DNA from: Brevundimonas fontaquae
Lineage (GTDB): Bacteria > Pseudomonadota > Alphaproteobacteria > Caulobacterales > Caulobacteraceae
NCBI RefSeq assembly: GCF_017086445.1
Contig: NZ_CP070968.1
Span: forward strand, 930,001 to 994,000
Direction of reading: 5' to 3'
DNA length: 64,000 nucleotides
This document shows, one piece after another, positions 1 to 9,300 of this stretch (the stretch's first letter is position 1; each line of letters opens with the position of its first letter). The notes beneath the pieces are model-generated. The model was not told the origin of the DNA and ran no database searches. It worked only from the letters and a program-made list of their open reading frames with translations. Made by a program: the position numbers and the translations under genes.

Positions 1-17
1 TTGCGACGCCTCCCCGC

Positions 18-1292
18 GTGAAAGTCGAACCCGTGAACGCCCAGACCCCCATCGTGGCCCCCATCCAAGCCGCCGATTCCACAAAGCCGCTGTCGAACGC
101 CTACGCCTGGCCGGACGCGCAGGGTCGCTTCGGTCCTTATGGCGGTCAGTTCGTGGCCGAGACCCTGATGCCGCTGATCCATGAGCTGGATGCGGCCTAC
201 AAGGCGGCCAAGGCGGACCCGAGCTTCCAGGCTGAGCTGGACAGCTACCTGGAGCATTACGTCGGTCGCGAGAGCCCGCTGTATTTCGCCGAGCGCCTGA
301 CCGAACATTTCGGCGGCGCCAACATCTGGCTGAAGCGCGAAGACCTGAACCACACGGGCGCACACAAGATCAACAACTGCATGGGCCAGATCCTGCTGGC
401 CCGCCGCATGGGCAAGACGCGCATCATCGCCGAGACCGGCGCGGGTCAGCACGGCGTCGCCTCGGCGACCGTGTCGGCGCGGTTCGGCCTGCCCTGCACG
501 GTCTATATGGGCGCGGTGGATGTGGAGCGGCAGCAGCCGAACGTGTTCCGCATGCGTCTGTTGGGCTCGGAAGTCTTCTCGGTCACGGCGGGCGCCGCGA
601 CCCTTAAGGACGCGATGAACGAGGCGATGCGCGACTGGGTGACCAACGTCTCGGACACCTATTACATCATCGGCACGGCGGCGGGTCCGCACCCTTATCC
701 GGCCATGGTGCGCGATTTCCAGTCGGTGATCGGCAAGGAGATCAAGAGCCAGTCGATGGCCCGGATGGGCAAGCTGCCCGAAGCGGTAGTCGCCTGCATC
801 GGCGGCGGCTCCAACGCCATCGGCGCCTTCCACCCCTTCATCGAGGACGAGGGCGTGCGGCTGATCGGCGTCGAGGCGGCCGGCCATGGGCTGGATACGC
901 CGGATCACGCAGCCTCGCTGAAGGGCGGGCGGTCGGGCGTGCTGCACGGCAACCGGACGTACCTGCTGCAGGACGAAGACGGCAACATCGTCGAGGGGCA
1001 CTCGATCTCGGCGGGTCTGGATTATCCGGGTATCGGCCCGGAACACGCCTGGCTGCACGACATCGGCCGGGCCGAATACCGCTCGGCGACGGACAATGAG
1101 GCGCTGGAAGCCTTCCAGCTGTGCTCGAAGCTGGAAGGCATCATTCCGGCGCTGGAGCCCGCCCACGCCCTGGCGCGGACGGGCGAAGTGGCGCGCGAAG
1201 TCGGCAAGGGCGGCGACGTCGTCCTGCTGATGTCGGGGCGCGGCGACAAGGACATCTTCCAGGTCGCCAAACATCTGGGAGTGAAGCTGTGA
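18..1292 (+). CDS. trpB: Tryptophan synthase beta chain
   Basis: TrpB condenses indole with L-serine to give tryptophan; it is PLP-dependent and works as an alpha2beta2 complex with TrpA in the cytoplasm. The 424-residue product has the usual family length. The PLP-lysine motif is visible as HTGAHKINN (about residues 111-119), and the phosphate-binding loop as GGGSNAIG (about 262-269). The N-terminal 25 residues are a poorly conserved extension, so the GTG at 18 could be replaced by the GTG at 33. The first bases of the window lie just upstream, where trpF would be expected. The stop overlaps the next gene by four bases, so translation is probably coupled. Confidence 0.97.
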   Translation: MKVEPVNAQTPIVAPIQAADSTKPLSNAYAWPDAQGRFGPYGGQFVAETLMPLIHELDAAYKAAKADPSFQAELDSYLEHYVGRESPLYFAERLTEHFGGANIWLKREDLNHTGAHKINNCMGQILLARRMGKTRIIAETGAGQHGVASATVSARFGLPCTVYMGAVDVERQQPNVFRMRLLGSEVFSVTAGAATLKDAMNEAMRDWVTNVSDTYYIIGTAAGPHPYPAMVRDFQSVIGKEIKSQSMARMGKLPEAVVACIGGGSNAIGAFHPFIEDEGVRLIGVEAAGHGLDTPDHAASLKGGRSGVLHGNRTYLLQDEDGNIVEGHSISAGLDYPGIGPEHAWLHDIGRAEYRSATDNEALEAFQLCSKLEGIIPALEPAHALARTGEVAREVGKGGDVVLLMSGRGDKDIFQVAKHLGVKL

Positions 1293-1756
1293 TCCGTAGT
1301 CTGTTGGCGGCGACCGCCGTGATGAGTTTGTCCGCTGCGGCCGTGCAGGCCCAGACGCCGGCCCCCGCTGCACCGCAGGGCGGTCCGGCCGACGTCGGCC
1401 TGCTGCCCGGCGCGGAGCTGTCGCCCGATTGCGGTGGGCTGAACAATCTGACGGGGCGGGCCTATTGCGTGACCGCGCAGCTGGGCCAGATCGGCGCTCT
1501 GGCCGACGCCTATATCGCCGATCTGGAAACCAAGAACTGGCTGGCCGCCGGCGGCGACGACAACCGCGTGGTCTTCATCAAGCGCCGTGAAGCGGGCGGC
1601 TGCGACGGCATGCAGATGGTCGCCTTCTACGACACCACCAAGACCGCCGTCGCCGAACTGCCCGGCTATCTGGGCTTCGCCACCATTCCGGGCGACGTGT
1701 GCGCGGCTGCCGCAGCCGCGACACCGCCGGCCGCCGCCGGAACGCCGCAGCAATGA
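1289..1756 (+). CDS. Small exported hypothetical protein inserted in the trp operon
   Basis: I do not recognise this 155-residue protein. It begins at a GTG inside the trpB stop (GTGA overlap). It has a clear signal peptide: a short basic start, a hydrophobic stretch of about 15 residues, and an AQA-type cleavage site near residue 22. The mature part has four cysteines (for example in SPDCGGL, AYCVTAQ, GGCDGM and GDVCAA), which suits a disulfide-stabilised periplasmic protein. The C-terminus is an Ala/Pro-rich tail. Its stop overlaps the next gene by four bases, so it sits in a tightly coupled chain between trpB and trpA. It has no evident link to tryptophan synthesis. Confidence 0.8.
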   Translation: MIRSLLAATAVMSLSAAAVQAQTPAPAAPQGGPADVGLLPGAELSPDCGGLNNLTGRAYCVTAQLGQIGALADAYIADLETKNWLAAGGDDNRVVFIKRREAGGCDGMQMVAFYDTTKTAVAELPGYLGFATIPGDVCAAAAAATPPAAAGTPQQ

Positions 1757-2172
1757 TCCTGGCGTCTCTCGCCGCTGCTGCCTTGTTCGCGTCAAAGGCG
1801 GATTGGCGCGATGATTTTGTCCTGCCAGAGATTGAGGACGCCGTTGTCGGGACCGAGTGCCCTCCTTCGGAGGAAGGCGGCGACCGCTATTTTTGCCTGA
1901 CGTATCCACGAGAAAAAGCGAGAGCAGTGCGGGAGCAATTTACATCTGCGTTGCAGCAGCAAGGCTTTATGGTCGGCCCCGCGCCCGAGGTTAGCTTTGG
2001 TTTTCTGCGGCTCAAGGGTGCCGATCCGAACCATCCTGAGTCCTGTGAGAGCGGGCTGGTTTCGATCTTTGCTGTCGAAGGCGAACCGGATCCCGCAAAG
2101 ACGGCTGTCATGGTGATCGCCTTGGCTAAAGATACCTGCGAAGAATCTGCGACCGAGGGCAACGACCAATGA
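1753..2172 (+). CDS. Small hypothetical protein inserted in the trp operon
   Basis: This 139-residue protein of unknown function starts at the ATG in an ATGA overlap with the preceding gene and ends in an ATGA overlap with trpA. The first 14 residues are hydrophobic ([14 protein letters not shown]), which could be a short signal peptide or membrane anchor. The rest is acidic with four cysteines (GTECPP, YFCLTY, PESCES, KDTCEE), a pattern loosely like that of its upstream neighbour. The two may therefore be diverged paralogues. The DNA is visibly poorer in G+C than trpB and trpA on either side, with many A/T-ending codons. That could mean transfer or relaxed codon selection. Confidence 0.78.
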   Translation: MILASLAAAALFASKADWRDDFVLPEIEDAVVGTECPPSEEGGDRYFCLTYPREKARAVREQFTSALQQQGFMVGPAPEVSFGFLRLKGADPNHPESCESGLVSIFAVEGEPDPAKTAVMVIALAKDTCEESATEGNDQ

Positions 2173-3011
2173 CCACCGCCCGTATCGACGCGCGTTTCAA
2201 GGCGCTGAAGGCCGAGGGCCGTGCGGCCTTCATTCCTTACGTCATGGGCGGCGATCCGTCGCGCGAAGAGGCGCTGGCGATCCTGAACGGCCTGCCGGCT
2301 GCGGGCGCGGACATCATCGAACTGGGCTTTCCGTTCAGCGATCCGATGGCCGAGGGGCCGCCGATCCAGCGGGCGGCGATCCGGGGCATGGCGGCGGGCT
2401 TCGGCCTGCGCTCGACCATGGATCTGGCCAAGGAATTCCGTAAGGGCGACGACGCCACGCCCATCGTGCTGATGGGGTATTTGAACCCGATCGAGAGCCT
2501 GGGCTATGACGCCTTCGCCGCCTATGCCGCCGACTGCGGCATCGACGGACTGATCGTGGTGGACTGTCCGCCGGAAGAGGCCGGGCCGCTGATCGAGGCG
2601 CTGGACAAGGTTTCGATCTCGCTGATCCGCCTGGCGACGCCGACCTCGGATGACGACCGGCTGAAGATCGTTGTCCAAGGCACGTCGGGCTTCGTCTATT
2701 ATGTCGCCGTCGCGGGCGTGACGGGCGTCAAGGAAGCGAACGCGGATGTGGTGGCGCCGGCCGTAGAGCGGGTGCGCAAGGCCTCGGGCCTGCCAGTCGC
2801 GGTCGGCTTCGGGGTCAAGACGCCGGAACGGGCCGCCGAGATCGCGCGTGTCGCCGATGCGGTGGTCGTGGGCTCGGCCCTGGTGGACGAGGTGGCGGCG
2901 GCGCTGGAGGCGAACGAACCCGTCGCGGCGCGCGTTCTGGCCCGGGTGAAGGCGCTGGGCGATGCGGTTCGATCCGTCGCCGCTAGTGCTTCCGTGGCGG
3001 AAACCGTCTAA
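2169..3011 (+). CDS. trpA: Tryptophan synthase alpha chain
   Basis: TrpA cleaves indole-3-glycerol phosphate to indole and glyceraldehyde 3-phosphate and passes indole to TrpB. The 280-residue TIM-barrel protein shows the family signatures: FIPYVMGGDP near residue 20, the catalytic Glu in IIELGFPFSDP, GFVYYVAVAGVTG, and the phosphate-binding VGFGVKTPE and VVGSALV. One oddity is that the second catalytic acid, Asp in the usual ADGP motif (Asp60 in Salmonella), reads Glu here (MAEGPP). The start overlaps the preceding small gene by four bases. accD follows ten bases after the stop. Confidence 0.96.
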   Translation: MTTARIDARFKALKAEGRAAFIPYVMGGDPSREEALAILNGLPAAGADIIELGFPFSDPMAEGPPIQRAAIRGMAAGFGLRSTMDLAKEFRKGDDATPIVLMGYLNPIESLGYDAFAAYAADCGIDGLIVVDCPPEEAGPLIEALDKVSISLIRLATPTSDDDRLKIVVQGTSGFVYYVAVAGVTGVKEANADVVAPAVERVRKASGLPVAVGFGVKTPERAAEIARVADAVVVGSALVDEVAAALEANEPVAARVLARVKALGDAVRSVAASASVAETV

Positions 3012-3021
3012 GAGCGCGCGG

Positions 3022-3912
3022 ATGAACGACAAGACCAAGCCTCAGGAAAAGCGCGGCGGCTGGCTGAGCCGCTTTGCGCCCGGCGTCCGCAAGATCGTGT
3101 CGCGCCGCGACACCCCGGACAATCTCTGGGTCAAGGATCCCGACAGCGGCGAGATGCTGTATCGCTCGGACCTGGAGGCCGCCCTCTGGGTGACGCCGTC
3201 GGGCCGGCATATGCGCATCGATGCGCCGACGCGCCTGAAGGCCACCTTCGACGGCGGCGTCTTCCAGTCCATCGATACGCCGGACGTGCCGGAAGATCCG
3301 CTGAAATTCTCGGACGGCAAATCCTACAAGGATCGCCTGAACGCCGCGCGCAAGGCCGCGGGCCGCAAGGACACCATGGCCATCGGCTATGGTTCGGTCG
3401 GCGGTCAAAACGCGGTCGTGATCGTTCAGGACTTCACCTTCATGGGCGGGTCGCTGGGCATGGCGGCGGGCGAGGCCTTCATCAAGGCGGCGCGCGAGGC
3501 GGTGAGCCGCAAGGTTCCGCTGGTCTGTTTCACCGCCGCCGGCGGCGCGCGGATGCAGGAGGGCGCCCTGTCGCTGATGCAGATGGCGCGCACCACCCTG
3601 GCCATCGAAGAGCTGAAGGACGCCAGACTGCCTTACGCCGTGGTCCTGACGGATCCGACGACGGGCGGGGTGACGGCCTCCTACGCCATGCTGGGCGATG
3701 TGCATCTGGCCGAGCCGGGCGCCCTGATCGGTTTCGCCGGGCCGCGCGTGATCGAGGCGACCATCCGCGAAAAGCTGCCGCCCGGCTTCCAGCGCGCTGA
3801 ATATCTGCAGGAAAAGGGCATGGTGGACCGGGTCGTGACCCGCGCCGACCTGCCGCGCACCCTGGGTCAGATACTGTCCATGCTGATGGGCGGAACCCGC
3901 GCCGCCGCCTGA
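3022..3912 (+). CDS. accD: Acetyl-CoA carboxylase carboxyltransferase subunit beta
   Basis: AccD is the beta half of the carboxyltransferase that moves a carboxyl group from biotin carrier protein to acetyl-CoA, the first step of fatty-acid synthesis. The 296-residue protein has the crotonase-like carboxyltransferase core, including GGSLGMAAGEA, FTAAGGARMQEG and LTDPTTGGVTASYAMLGD. The N-terminal zinc-ribbon region is recognisable by position (LWVKDPDSGEMLYR and LWVTPSGRHMRI). All four zinc-ligand cysteines of the E. coli type are missing. I chose the ATG at 3022 because the upstream in-frame codons lie inside trpA. The 3' end overlaps the convergent DoxX-type gene by 46 bases. Confidence 0.95.
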   Translation: MNDKTKPQEKRGGWLSRFAPGVRKIVSRRDTPDNLWVKDPDSGEMLYRSDLEAALWVTPSGRHMRIDAPTRLKATFDGGVFQSIDTPDVPEDPLKFSDGKSYKDRLNAARKAAGRKDTMAIGYGSVGGQNAVVIVQDFTFMGGSLGMAAGEAFIKAAREAVSRKVPLVCFTAAGGARMQEGALSLMQMARTTLAIEELKDARLPYAVVLTDPTTGGVTASYAMLGDVHLAEPGALIGFAGPRVIEATIREKLPPGFQRAEYLQEKGMVDRVVTRADLPRTLGQILSMLMGGTRAAA

Positions 3913-4310
3913 GACCGCCTGAAGGGCCAGTCGATCGCGGTCGAGGCCCACAGGCACCACCACACGATGACCGGCTGAAACAGCAGGCGCGGGCCGTGAT
4001 AGGCCCAGCCCAGACCTGCGCCTGACGTCATAAAGTTCACGGCATGCTGGATGTTGGCCGGATAGACGCAGATGGCGTAGGCGGCCAGCGCCCAGCCCGT
4101 CGCGACCCGCAGGCGCGAGATCATCAGACCCGCCGCGCCCAGCAGTTCGGCGATCCCCGTCAGGCCCACGACCAGCGCCGGCTGCGGAACCCACGCCGGC
4201 GTGATCCGCAAGAAGGGGCCGGGGATCATCAGATGCAGCAGCCCTGCGCCCAAGAAGACGGCCGCAAGGACGAGGCGCGCCGCCGTTCTGATCTGCGGCC
4301 TGGAAGTCAT
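3867..4310 (-). CDS. DoxX family membrane protein
   Basis: This 147-residue protein has about four hydrophobic segments and the DoxX-family look: an N-terminal helix with GAGLLHL, then a second helix with GIAELLGAAGLM, then a helix with AYAICVYPANIQH. Family members are small inner-membrane proteins. Some are linked to thiosulfate:quinone reduction or oxidative stress, but most have no proven function, and I would not assign one here. It lies on the strand opposite accD and folC. Its tail overlaps the end of accD, so the two messages are partly complementary. The promoter must sit in the 36-base gap shared with folC. Confidence 0.8.
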   Translation of the reverse strand: MTSRPQIRTAARLVLAAVFLGAGLLHLMIPGPFLRITPAWVPQPALVVGLTGIAELLGAAGLMISRLRVATGWALAAYAICVYPANIQHAVNFMTSGAGLGWAYHGPRLLFQPVIVWWCLWASTAIDWPFRRSQAAARVPPISMDSI

Positions 4311-4346
4311 GTCGCGGTTCTCGAAATCAGGGGGTAAAGGAGGCGG

Positions 4347-5633
4347 ATGGATCCCGTCTCCGAACGATTACGCGCGCGCCACCCCCAGCGGATCGACCTT
4401 TCGCTGGAAAGAATGCGCGTGCTGTGCGCGGCCTTGGGCGATCCGCAGCACAAGCTTCCGCCGGTGATCCATGTGGCGGGCACCAACGGCAAGGGGTCGA
4501 CCGTCGCCCTGATCCGCGCCATCGCCGAGGCGGCGGGGCTGAAGGTGCACGCCTACACCTCGCCCCATCTGGTGCGGTTCAACGAGCGGATCCGACTGGC
4601 TGGAACGCTGATCGAGGACGATCATCTGAACGCGATCCTGGACCGGATCGAGGCGGCCATGGCCGAGACGAACAGCAAGGCCACGGTATTCGAAAGCACC
4701 ACCGCCGCCGCCTTCCTGGCCATGTCCGAGACGCCCGCCGACCTGGCCATCATCGAGGTGGGTCTGGGCGGGGTGCTGGACGCGACCAATGTGATCGAGC
4801 GGCCGCTGCTCAGCGTCATCGCGCCGGTCGATTACGACCATGCGGAGTTCCTGGGCACGGATCTGGCCGCCATCGCCTCGGAAAAGGCGGGCGTGCTGAA
4901 GGCCGGAGCGCCGGCCGTGATCGCGCGCCAGAAGGAAGAGGCGATGGCGGCCATCGAACGTCGCGCCGCCGACGTCCATGCGCGGCTGAACGTGCTGGGG
5001 GTCGACTTCGACGCCTGGGCCGAGCGGGGCGGCCTGGCGTTCCAGACGGCCGAACTGTTCATGGACCTGCCGGCGCCGGCGCTGGCAGGCGCGCACCAGA
5101 TCGACAATGCGGCCCTGGCCGTGGCGGCGGCGGTCGAACTGGACCTGCCCGAGGCCGCGATCGCCGAGGGGTTGAAGCGAGTGCGCTGGCCCGCGCGTCT
5201 GCAACGGATTTCGGCGGGGCCATACGGCGCTGCGGCCAAGGCGGCGGAGGCGGAGCTGTGGCTGGACGGGGGGCACAATCCCCATGCGGCGCGGGCGCTG
5301 GCGGCGTTTCTGGCCGAGCGTCAGGCGCGGGCGCCGCGTCCCCTGGCCCTGATCTGCGGCATGTTGAACAACAAGGATGCGGGCGGTTTCTTCGCCGCGC
5401 TGAAGGACAGCCAGGCCACCGTCTTCACCGTCGGCTTCGACGGGGCGGCGGCCGAGCCAACGGCCCTCGCGGCCGTGGCGCGCGGGCACGGGCTGGCGGC
5501 GACCCCGGCGGGATCGGTTTCTGAGGCGCTGGATTTGGCGCTGCGCCTGGGCGCGGGCCGGGTCGCCATCTGCGGATCGCTGTATCTGGCCGGCGAGGTC
5601 CTGGGCGCCAGCGAGGAGACCTGGCCGGTCTAG
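4347..5633 (+). CDS. folC: Bifunctional dihydrofolate synthase / folylpolyglutamate synthase
   Basis: FolC adds glutamate to dihydropteroate and then to tetrahydrofolates in the cytoplasm. The 428-residue product matches the Mur-ligase superfamily. It has the P-loop VAGTNGKGST near residues 44-53, the omega-loop and folate-binding region YTSPHLVRFNERIR, TVFESTTAAAF with the catalytic Glu, IIEVGLGGVLDATN, and the C-terminal ligase domain with WLDGGHNPHA. The accD-folC order is common in alphaproteobacteria. A GGAGG-type ribosome site lies just before the ATG. The stop overlaps the tail of the convergent 61-residue gene. Confidence 0.96.
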   Translation: MDPVSERLRARHPQRIDLSLERMRVLCAALGDPQHKLPPVIHVAGTNGKGSTVALIRAIAEAAGLKVHAYTSPHLVRFNERIRLAGTLIEDDHLNAILDRIEAAMAETNSKATVFESTTAAAFLAMSETPADLAIIEVGLGGVLDATNVIERPLLSVIAPVDYDHAEFLGTDLAAIASEKAGVLKAGAPAVIARQKEEAMAAIERRAADVHARLNVLGVDFDAWAERGGLAFQTAELFMDLPAPALAGAHQIDNAALAVAAAVELDLPEAAIAEGLKRVRWPARLQRISAGPYGAAAKAAEAELWLDGGHNPHAARALAAFLAERQARAPRPLALICGMLNNKDAGGFFAALKDSQATVFTVGFDGAAAEPTALAAVARGHGLAATPAGSVSEALDLALRLGAGRVAICGSLYLAGEVLGASEETWPV

Positions 5634-5815
5634 CGCGTCATCCAGGGCTTGGACTTGCCGGCGGCGATGCGGGCGGCCTGTTCGCGCTGGAAGCGACCGC
5701 CGCGCGGCGGCTTGGCGCGCGCATCCAGCCTGGCGTTCTTCAGGCGCAGGGCCTTCTGGACCGGGGTCTCGCCGGGGATGTCGTCAGCCGGGTTCGGGGT
5801 GTCTTCGTCGCTCAT
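5630..5815 (-). CDS. Small basic hypothetical protein
   Basis: A 61-residue protein of unknown function, rich in Arg, Lys and Ala. It has an acidic N-terminus (MSDEDTPNPADDIPGE) and a basic C-terminal half with a GRFQREQAARIAAGKSKPWM motif, which looks like a nucleic-acid or ribosome binder, but that is inference. No signal peptide or membrane segment is visible. It overlaps the folC stop by four bases in tail-to-tail orientation. It lies 72 bases downstream of trxA, with an intervening trxA terminator, so it probably needs its own promoter or read-through. Coding potential rests on the clean reading frame and amino-acid composition. Confidence 0.6.
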   Translation of the reverse strand: MSDEDTPNPADDIPGETPVQKALRLKNARLDARAKPPRGGRFQREQAARIAAGKSKPWMTR

Positions 5816-5833
5816 GGCGCCATCCTAGCATGA

Positions 5834-5862
5834 AAAACGCCCGCCGGTCGGACCGGCGGGCG
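5834..5862 (-). terminator. Rho-independent terminator of trxA
   Basis: A GC-rich perfect stem (CGCCCGCCG against CGGCGGGCG with a GTCGGAC loop) lies 26 bases after the trxA stop. On the minus strand it is followed by five U residues, read as AAAAA at 5834-5838 on the plus strand. Confidence 0.8.
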
Positions 5863-5887
5863 CTTGATCTGACAGGGCCGAAAAGGC

Positions 5888-6217
5888 TCAGGCCTTGACG
5901 CCGGCCTCGGCCAGCCATTCGACGATCTTGCCCTTGGGCATGGCGCCGACCTTCATCGAAGCCATCTGGCCGTCCTTGAACAGCATAAGGGTCGGAATGC
6001 CCTTCACACCCAGCTTGGACGGGGTCATGGGGCTGTCGTCGATGTTGATCTTGGCCACGGTGACCTGACCGCCCAGTTCGTCGGCGATCTGTTCCAGAGC
6101 CGGGCCGATCTGTTTGCAGGGGCCGCACCATTCGGCCCAGAAGTCGACCAGGACAGGGGTCGAGGATTTCAGGACGTCGGCGTCAAAGCTTTCGTCGGTG
6201 ACTTTTACAGTCGCCAT
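5888..6217 (-). CDS. trxA: Thioredoxin 1
   Basis: A 109-residue classical cytoplasmic thioredoxin that reduces protein disulfides using electrons from thioredoxin reductase. The active site WCGPC lies near residue 31 in FWAEWCGPCKQIGP, followed by the cis-proline motif GIPTLMLFKDG. The ATG at 6217 was chosen because an AAGGAG ribosome site lies nine bases upstream; the longer frame adds only a non-conserved extension. It follows addA on the same strand after a 117-base gap and ends at its own terminator, so it is probably also transcribed alone. Confidence 0.97.
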   Translation of the reverse strand: MATVKVTDESFDADVLKSSTPVLVDFWAEWCGPCKQIGPALEQIADELGGQVTVAKINIDDSPMTPSKLGVKGIPTLMLFKDGQMASMKVGAMPKGKIVEWLAEAGVKA

Positions 6218-6334
6218 GAATGGCTCCTTGGGCGCTATCGCTCGGCGCGCGGCGCCTCGCTGCATGAGCGCGTGTTGGTGTTGGCCGGATGTGTCCGGGT
6301 TCGATGGCAGATGTGGGAGCGAATCGCGGGCAAT

Positions 6335-9300
6335 TCAACTGCCCGCGAGCGCCGCCGCCAGCAGGGTTTCGGGAATGGGCATCAGCTTGGGCCCATCGGT
6401 CCAGACCAGGGCGGCCTCGACAGGGCGATCGGGATAGAGCCGTTTCAGCACGGCGACATAGACGGCGGCCTGCAGCACATAGGCGGGATCGACCGCCTCG
6501 ACGGCGTCTGGCGCGGGGCGGTTGGTCTTGTAATCGACGACCAGAACGCGTTCGGGCGTGACCACCAGCCGATCGATGCGGCCGTTGATGGCGACGCCGG
6601 GCGGCAGGTCGGGCGCTGATCCCGTCAGGGCCACCTCGGCGCGGGAGCCGGGACCGAAGACGGGGGCGAAGCGGGCGTCGTCCAGCACAGAGAAGGCGGC
6701 GGCGATCATCTCGGCGCGCTGGGCCTCGTCCAGATCGGTCTCGCGGGCCAGCAGGCGACGGGCGGCGTCGGGGCGGTCGGCGGGCGCGATCTCGGGCAAG
6801 CGTTCCAGCAGCCGGTGGATCAGGTCGCCGCGCCGGAACCGGCCCAGCGACACAACCCCCGTCTCTGTCCTGGCCAGGGGCGAGGGGGCGGGAATGCGGA
6901 TCGCGCCGCCCTCCATCCGCGACGGCGAGGCGAAGCGGGCGGCGGCGTCTGCCGGGGGCGGCAAGGCGGCCCAAGCGGGCAGGACGGCGGCGGACCGGAC
7001 CTCATCGGCGGCGACCGGGCGACGCTCGGGATCGACGCCATAGCGACGCACGCCGTTGTCGACCTCGCGCACCTGATCGCCCAGGCGGTCGAAGGTTTCT
7101 GAGAGGATCGACCACCAGCTGCCGGCCTCGGCTCCCCGGCTGGAGGCGCGGCCCATGACGATGACGCGGTCCCGCGCGCGGGTCAGGGCGACATAGAGCA
7201 GGCGCAGCGTCTCGTCGTCGGTGCGGGCCTGGCGCGCGGCGCGGGCGTCGGCCGAGGCCGGGCAGTCGTCCTTCGCCGAGCCGGGCGCCATTAGCCAGGC
7301 TTCGCCTTCGCCCTCCGGCGTGACCGCGGGCATCAGGGACGGACCTTGCGCCTTCGCCTTCATGGTGGTGTCGGGCAGGATGACAATGGGCGCCTCCAGA
7401 CCCTTGGCGCCGTGGACGGTCATCACGCGGACCTCGCCGCGCGCGCCTTCCAGTTCGCGCTTCACCTCGACGTCGGCGGCCTCCAGTTGGGCCAGGCAGG
7501 TTTCAAGATCGACTGCGCCGCGATTTTCGGCGGCCAGCACCTGGTTCAGGGTCTCGTCGATGGCTTCTTCCGCCTCGCGCCCCAGCCGGGCCAGGATGCG
7601 GGCGCGGCCGGACTGTCCCGTGTCGTCCACCCGGTTCAGGGCCTGGGAGAAGAAGGCGAAGGGATCGCCGCCGCGCGCGCCGATGGCGGCCTGCAGCGTG
7701 TCGCGCGCGCGGGCCCATTCGGGGCGTTCGTGCGCCCGGTCGCGCAGGTCACGCCACAGTTGGCCGGCCTTGCGGTTCTCGCGCCCGGCCAGCGCATAGA
7801 GGCCGTCCTCGTCCACATCGCACAGCGGGCTGCGCAGCACCTCGGCTAGGGACAGGTCGTCGTCGGGGAAGAGGGCGAAACGCGCCAGCGAGATCAGGTC
7901 GTCGAAGACGATATGGCTGGACAGTTTCAGCCGGTCCGCGCCGGCGACGGGCACGCCTTCGGTCTTCAACGCGCGAATGATCTCTTCAAAGGTCGCGTCG
8001 CGACGTCGGACCAGGACGATGTAGTCGCCGTAGCCGGTGGGGCGCAGGTCGCGGGTGCTGCGATCGAAGACGGCGACGCCGCTTTCGACCTGGCGGCGGA
8101 TCTCGCGGGCCAGGTCGCGGGCCAGGCGCTTGCGGGCGCTGCCGGCGCTTTCCTGATCGACGGGATCGTCCCAGGCGTCGGTTTCGGGCGCGGGCTCGTC
8201 CAGGAACAGGGGCCACAGGTCGATGGCGCCGTGCTGGCCGATGCGGGCGGGCAGGTGTCGGGCGATGTCGCCCTGGGGGCCGGTCAGGGCGCGGGTGCGG
8301 TCGGGATCGGCGAAGACGGCGTCGACAAAAGCCAGCACCTCTTCGGTCGAGCGATAGGAGGTGTTCAGTTCCGGTCCGGCGAAGGGCTCGCCGGCGCCCT
8401 CGGCCAGGGCCAGGAAGGCGCCGCGTTCCTGACGCAGCCGTTCGGGCCGGGCGCCCTGGAAGGAGTAGATCGACTGTTTCTCGTCGCCGACGGCGAAGAC
8501 GGTGCGGCCGGATTTTTCGCCGGAATAGAACTCGCCGGTCAGGGCGCGGACGATGGCCCATTGTTCGGGGGCGGTGTCCTGGGCCTCGTCGATCAGGACG
8601 TGATCGACCCCCCCATCCAGCTTGTACAGCACCCAGGCGGCGGCCCCGCTCTCTGTCAGCAGGGCGGCGGCGCGCGCGACCAGATCGGGGAAGTCGAGCG
8701 CCCCGCGCTGGGCCTTGGCCGCTTCGTAAAAGGCGGCGTGGGCTCGGGCCAGGGTCAGGACCTTGACCGTATCGTCGGCGACCTTGGCCTTGCGCAGAGC
8801 CTCTCGCGTGGCGAGGAATTTGGTCTGAAGGTCCAGCAGCCAGCCGACCGCGCCCTGCGGCGCCGACTTGGTGCCCATGCTCTTTCGCGGTTCGCCCGCC
8901 TGGGTGCAGAAGACTCCGGCCAGGGCCGCGAATCCGGCGTAGGGCGGGGCGGCGACGCTCATGGCGTCGGCGATCTTCTTGTCATTGGCCGAGCCGGTTT
9001 CCATGGCTTCGGCGATGCGGTTCCATTGGCCGGGATCGATGAAGGCGACGAAATCATGCTCCAGATCCTCCGGGCTGCGATCGCGTTCGGCGCCGGTCAG
9101 GGACCAGGGATCGGGCGCGGTCCCGGCTTCGGCCCGGTCGATATAGTCCAGCAGATCGGCGCGTTTGGCCTCGATCATCGACAGCAGGGCCTGGAACCGC
9201 TGCCAGTCCAGCTCGACGGCGAAATGGCTGTAGGCCTGGCCGATGGGGCCGTCCGGATCGGCGACGGCGGCGCGGGCCAGATCTTCGCGCGCGGCATGGC

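Noticed and set aside
4424..5524. Large alternative frame inside folC on the same strand
   Set aside because: It is a shadow of folC with Arg/Gly-rich composition and no ribosome site.
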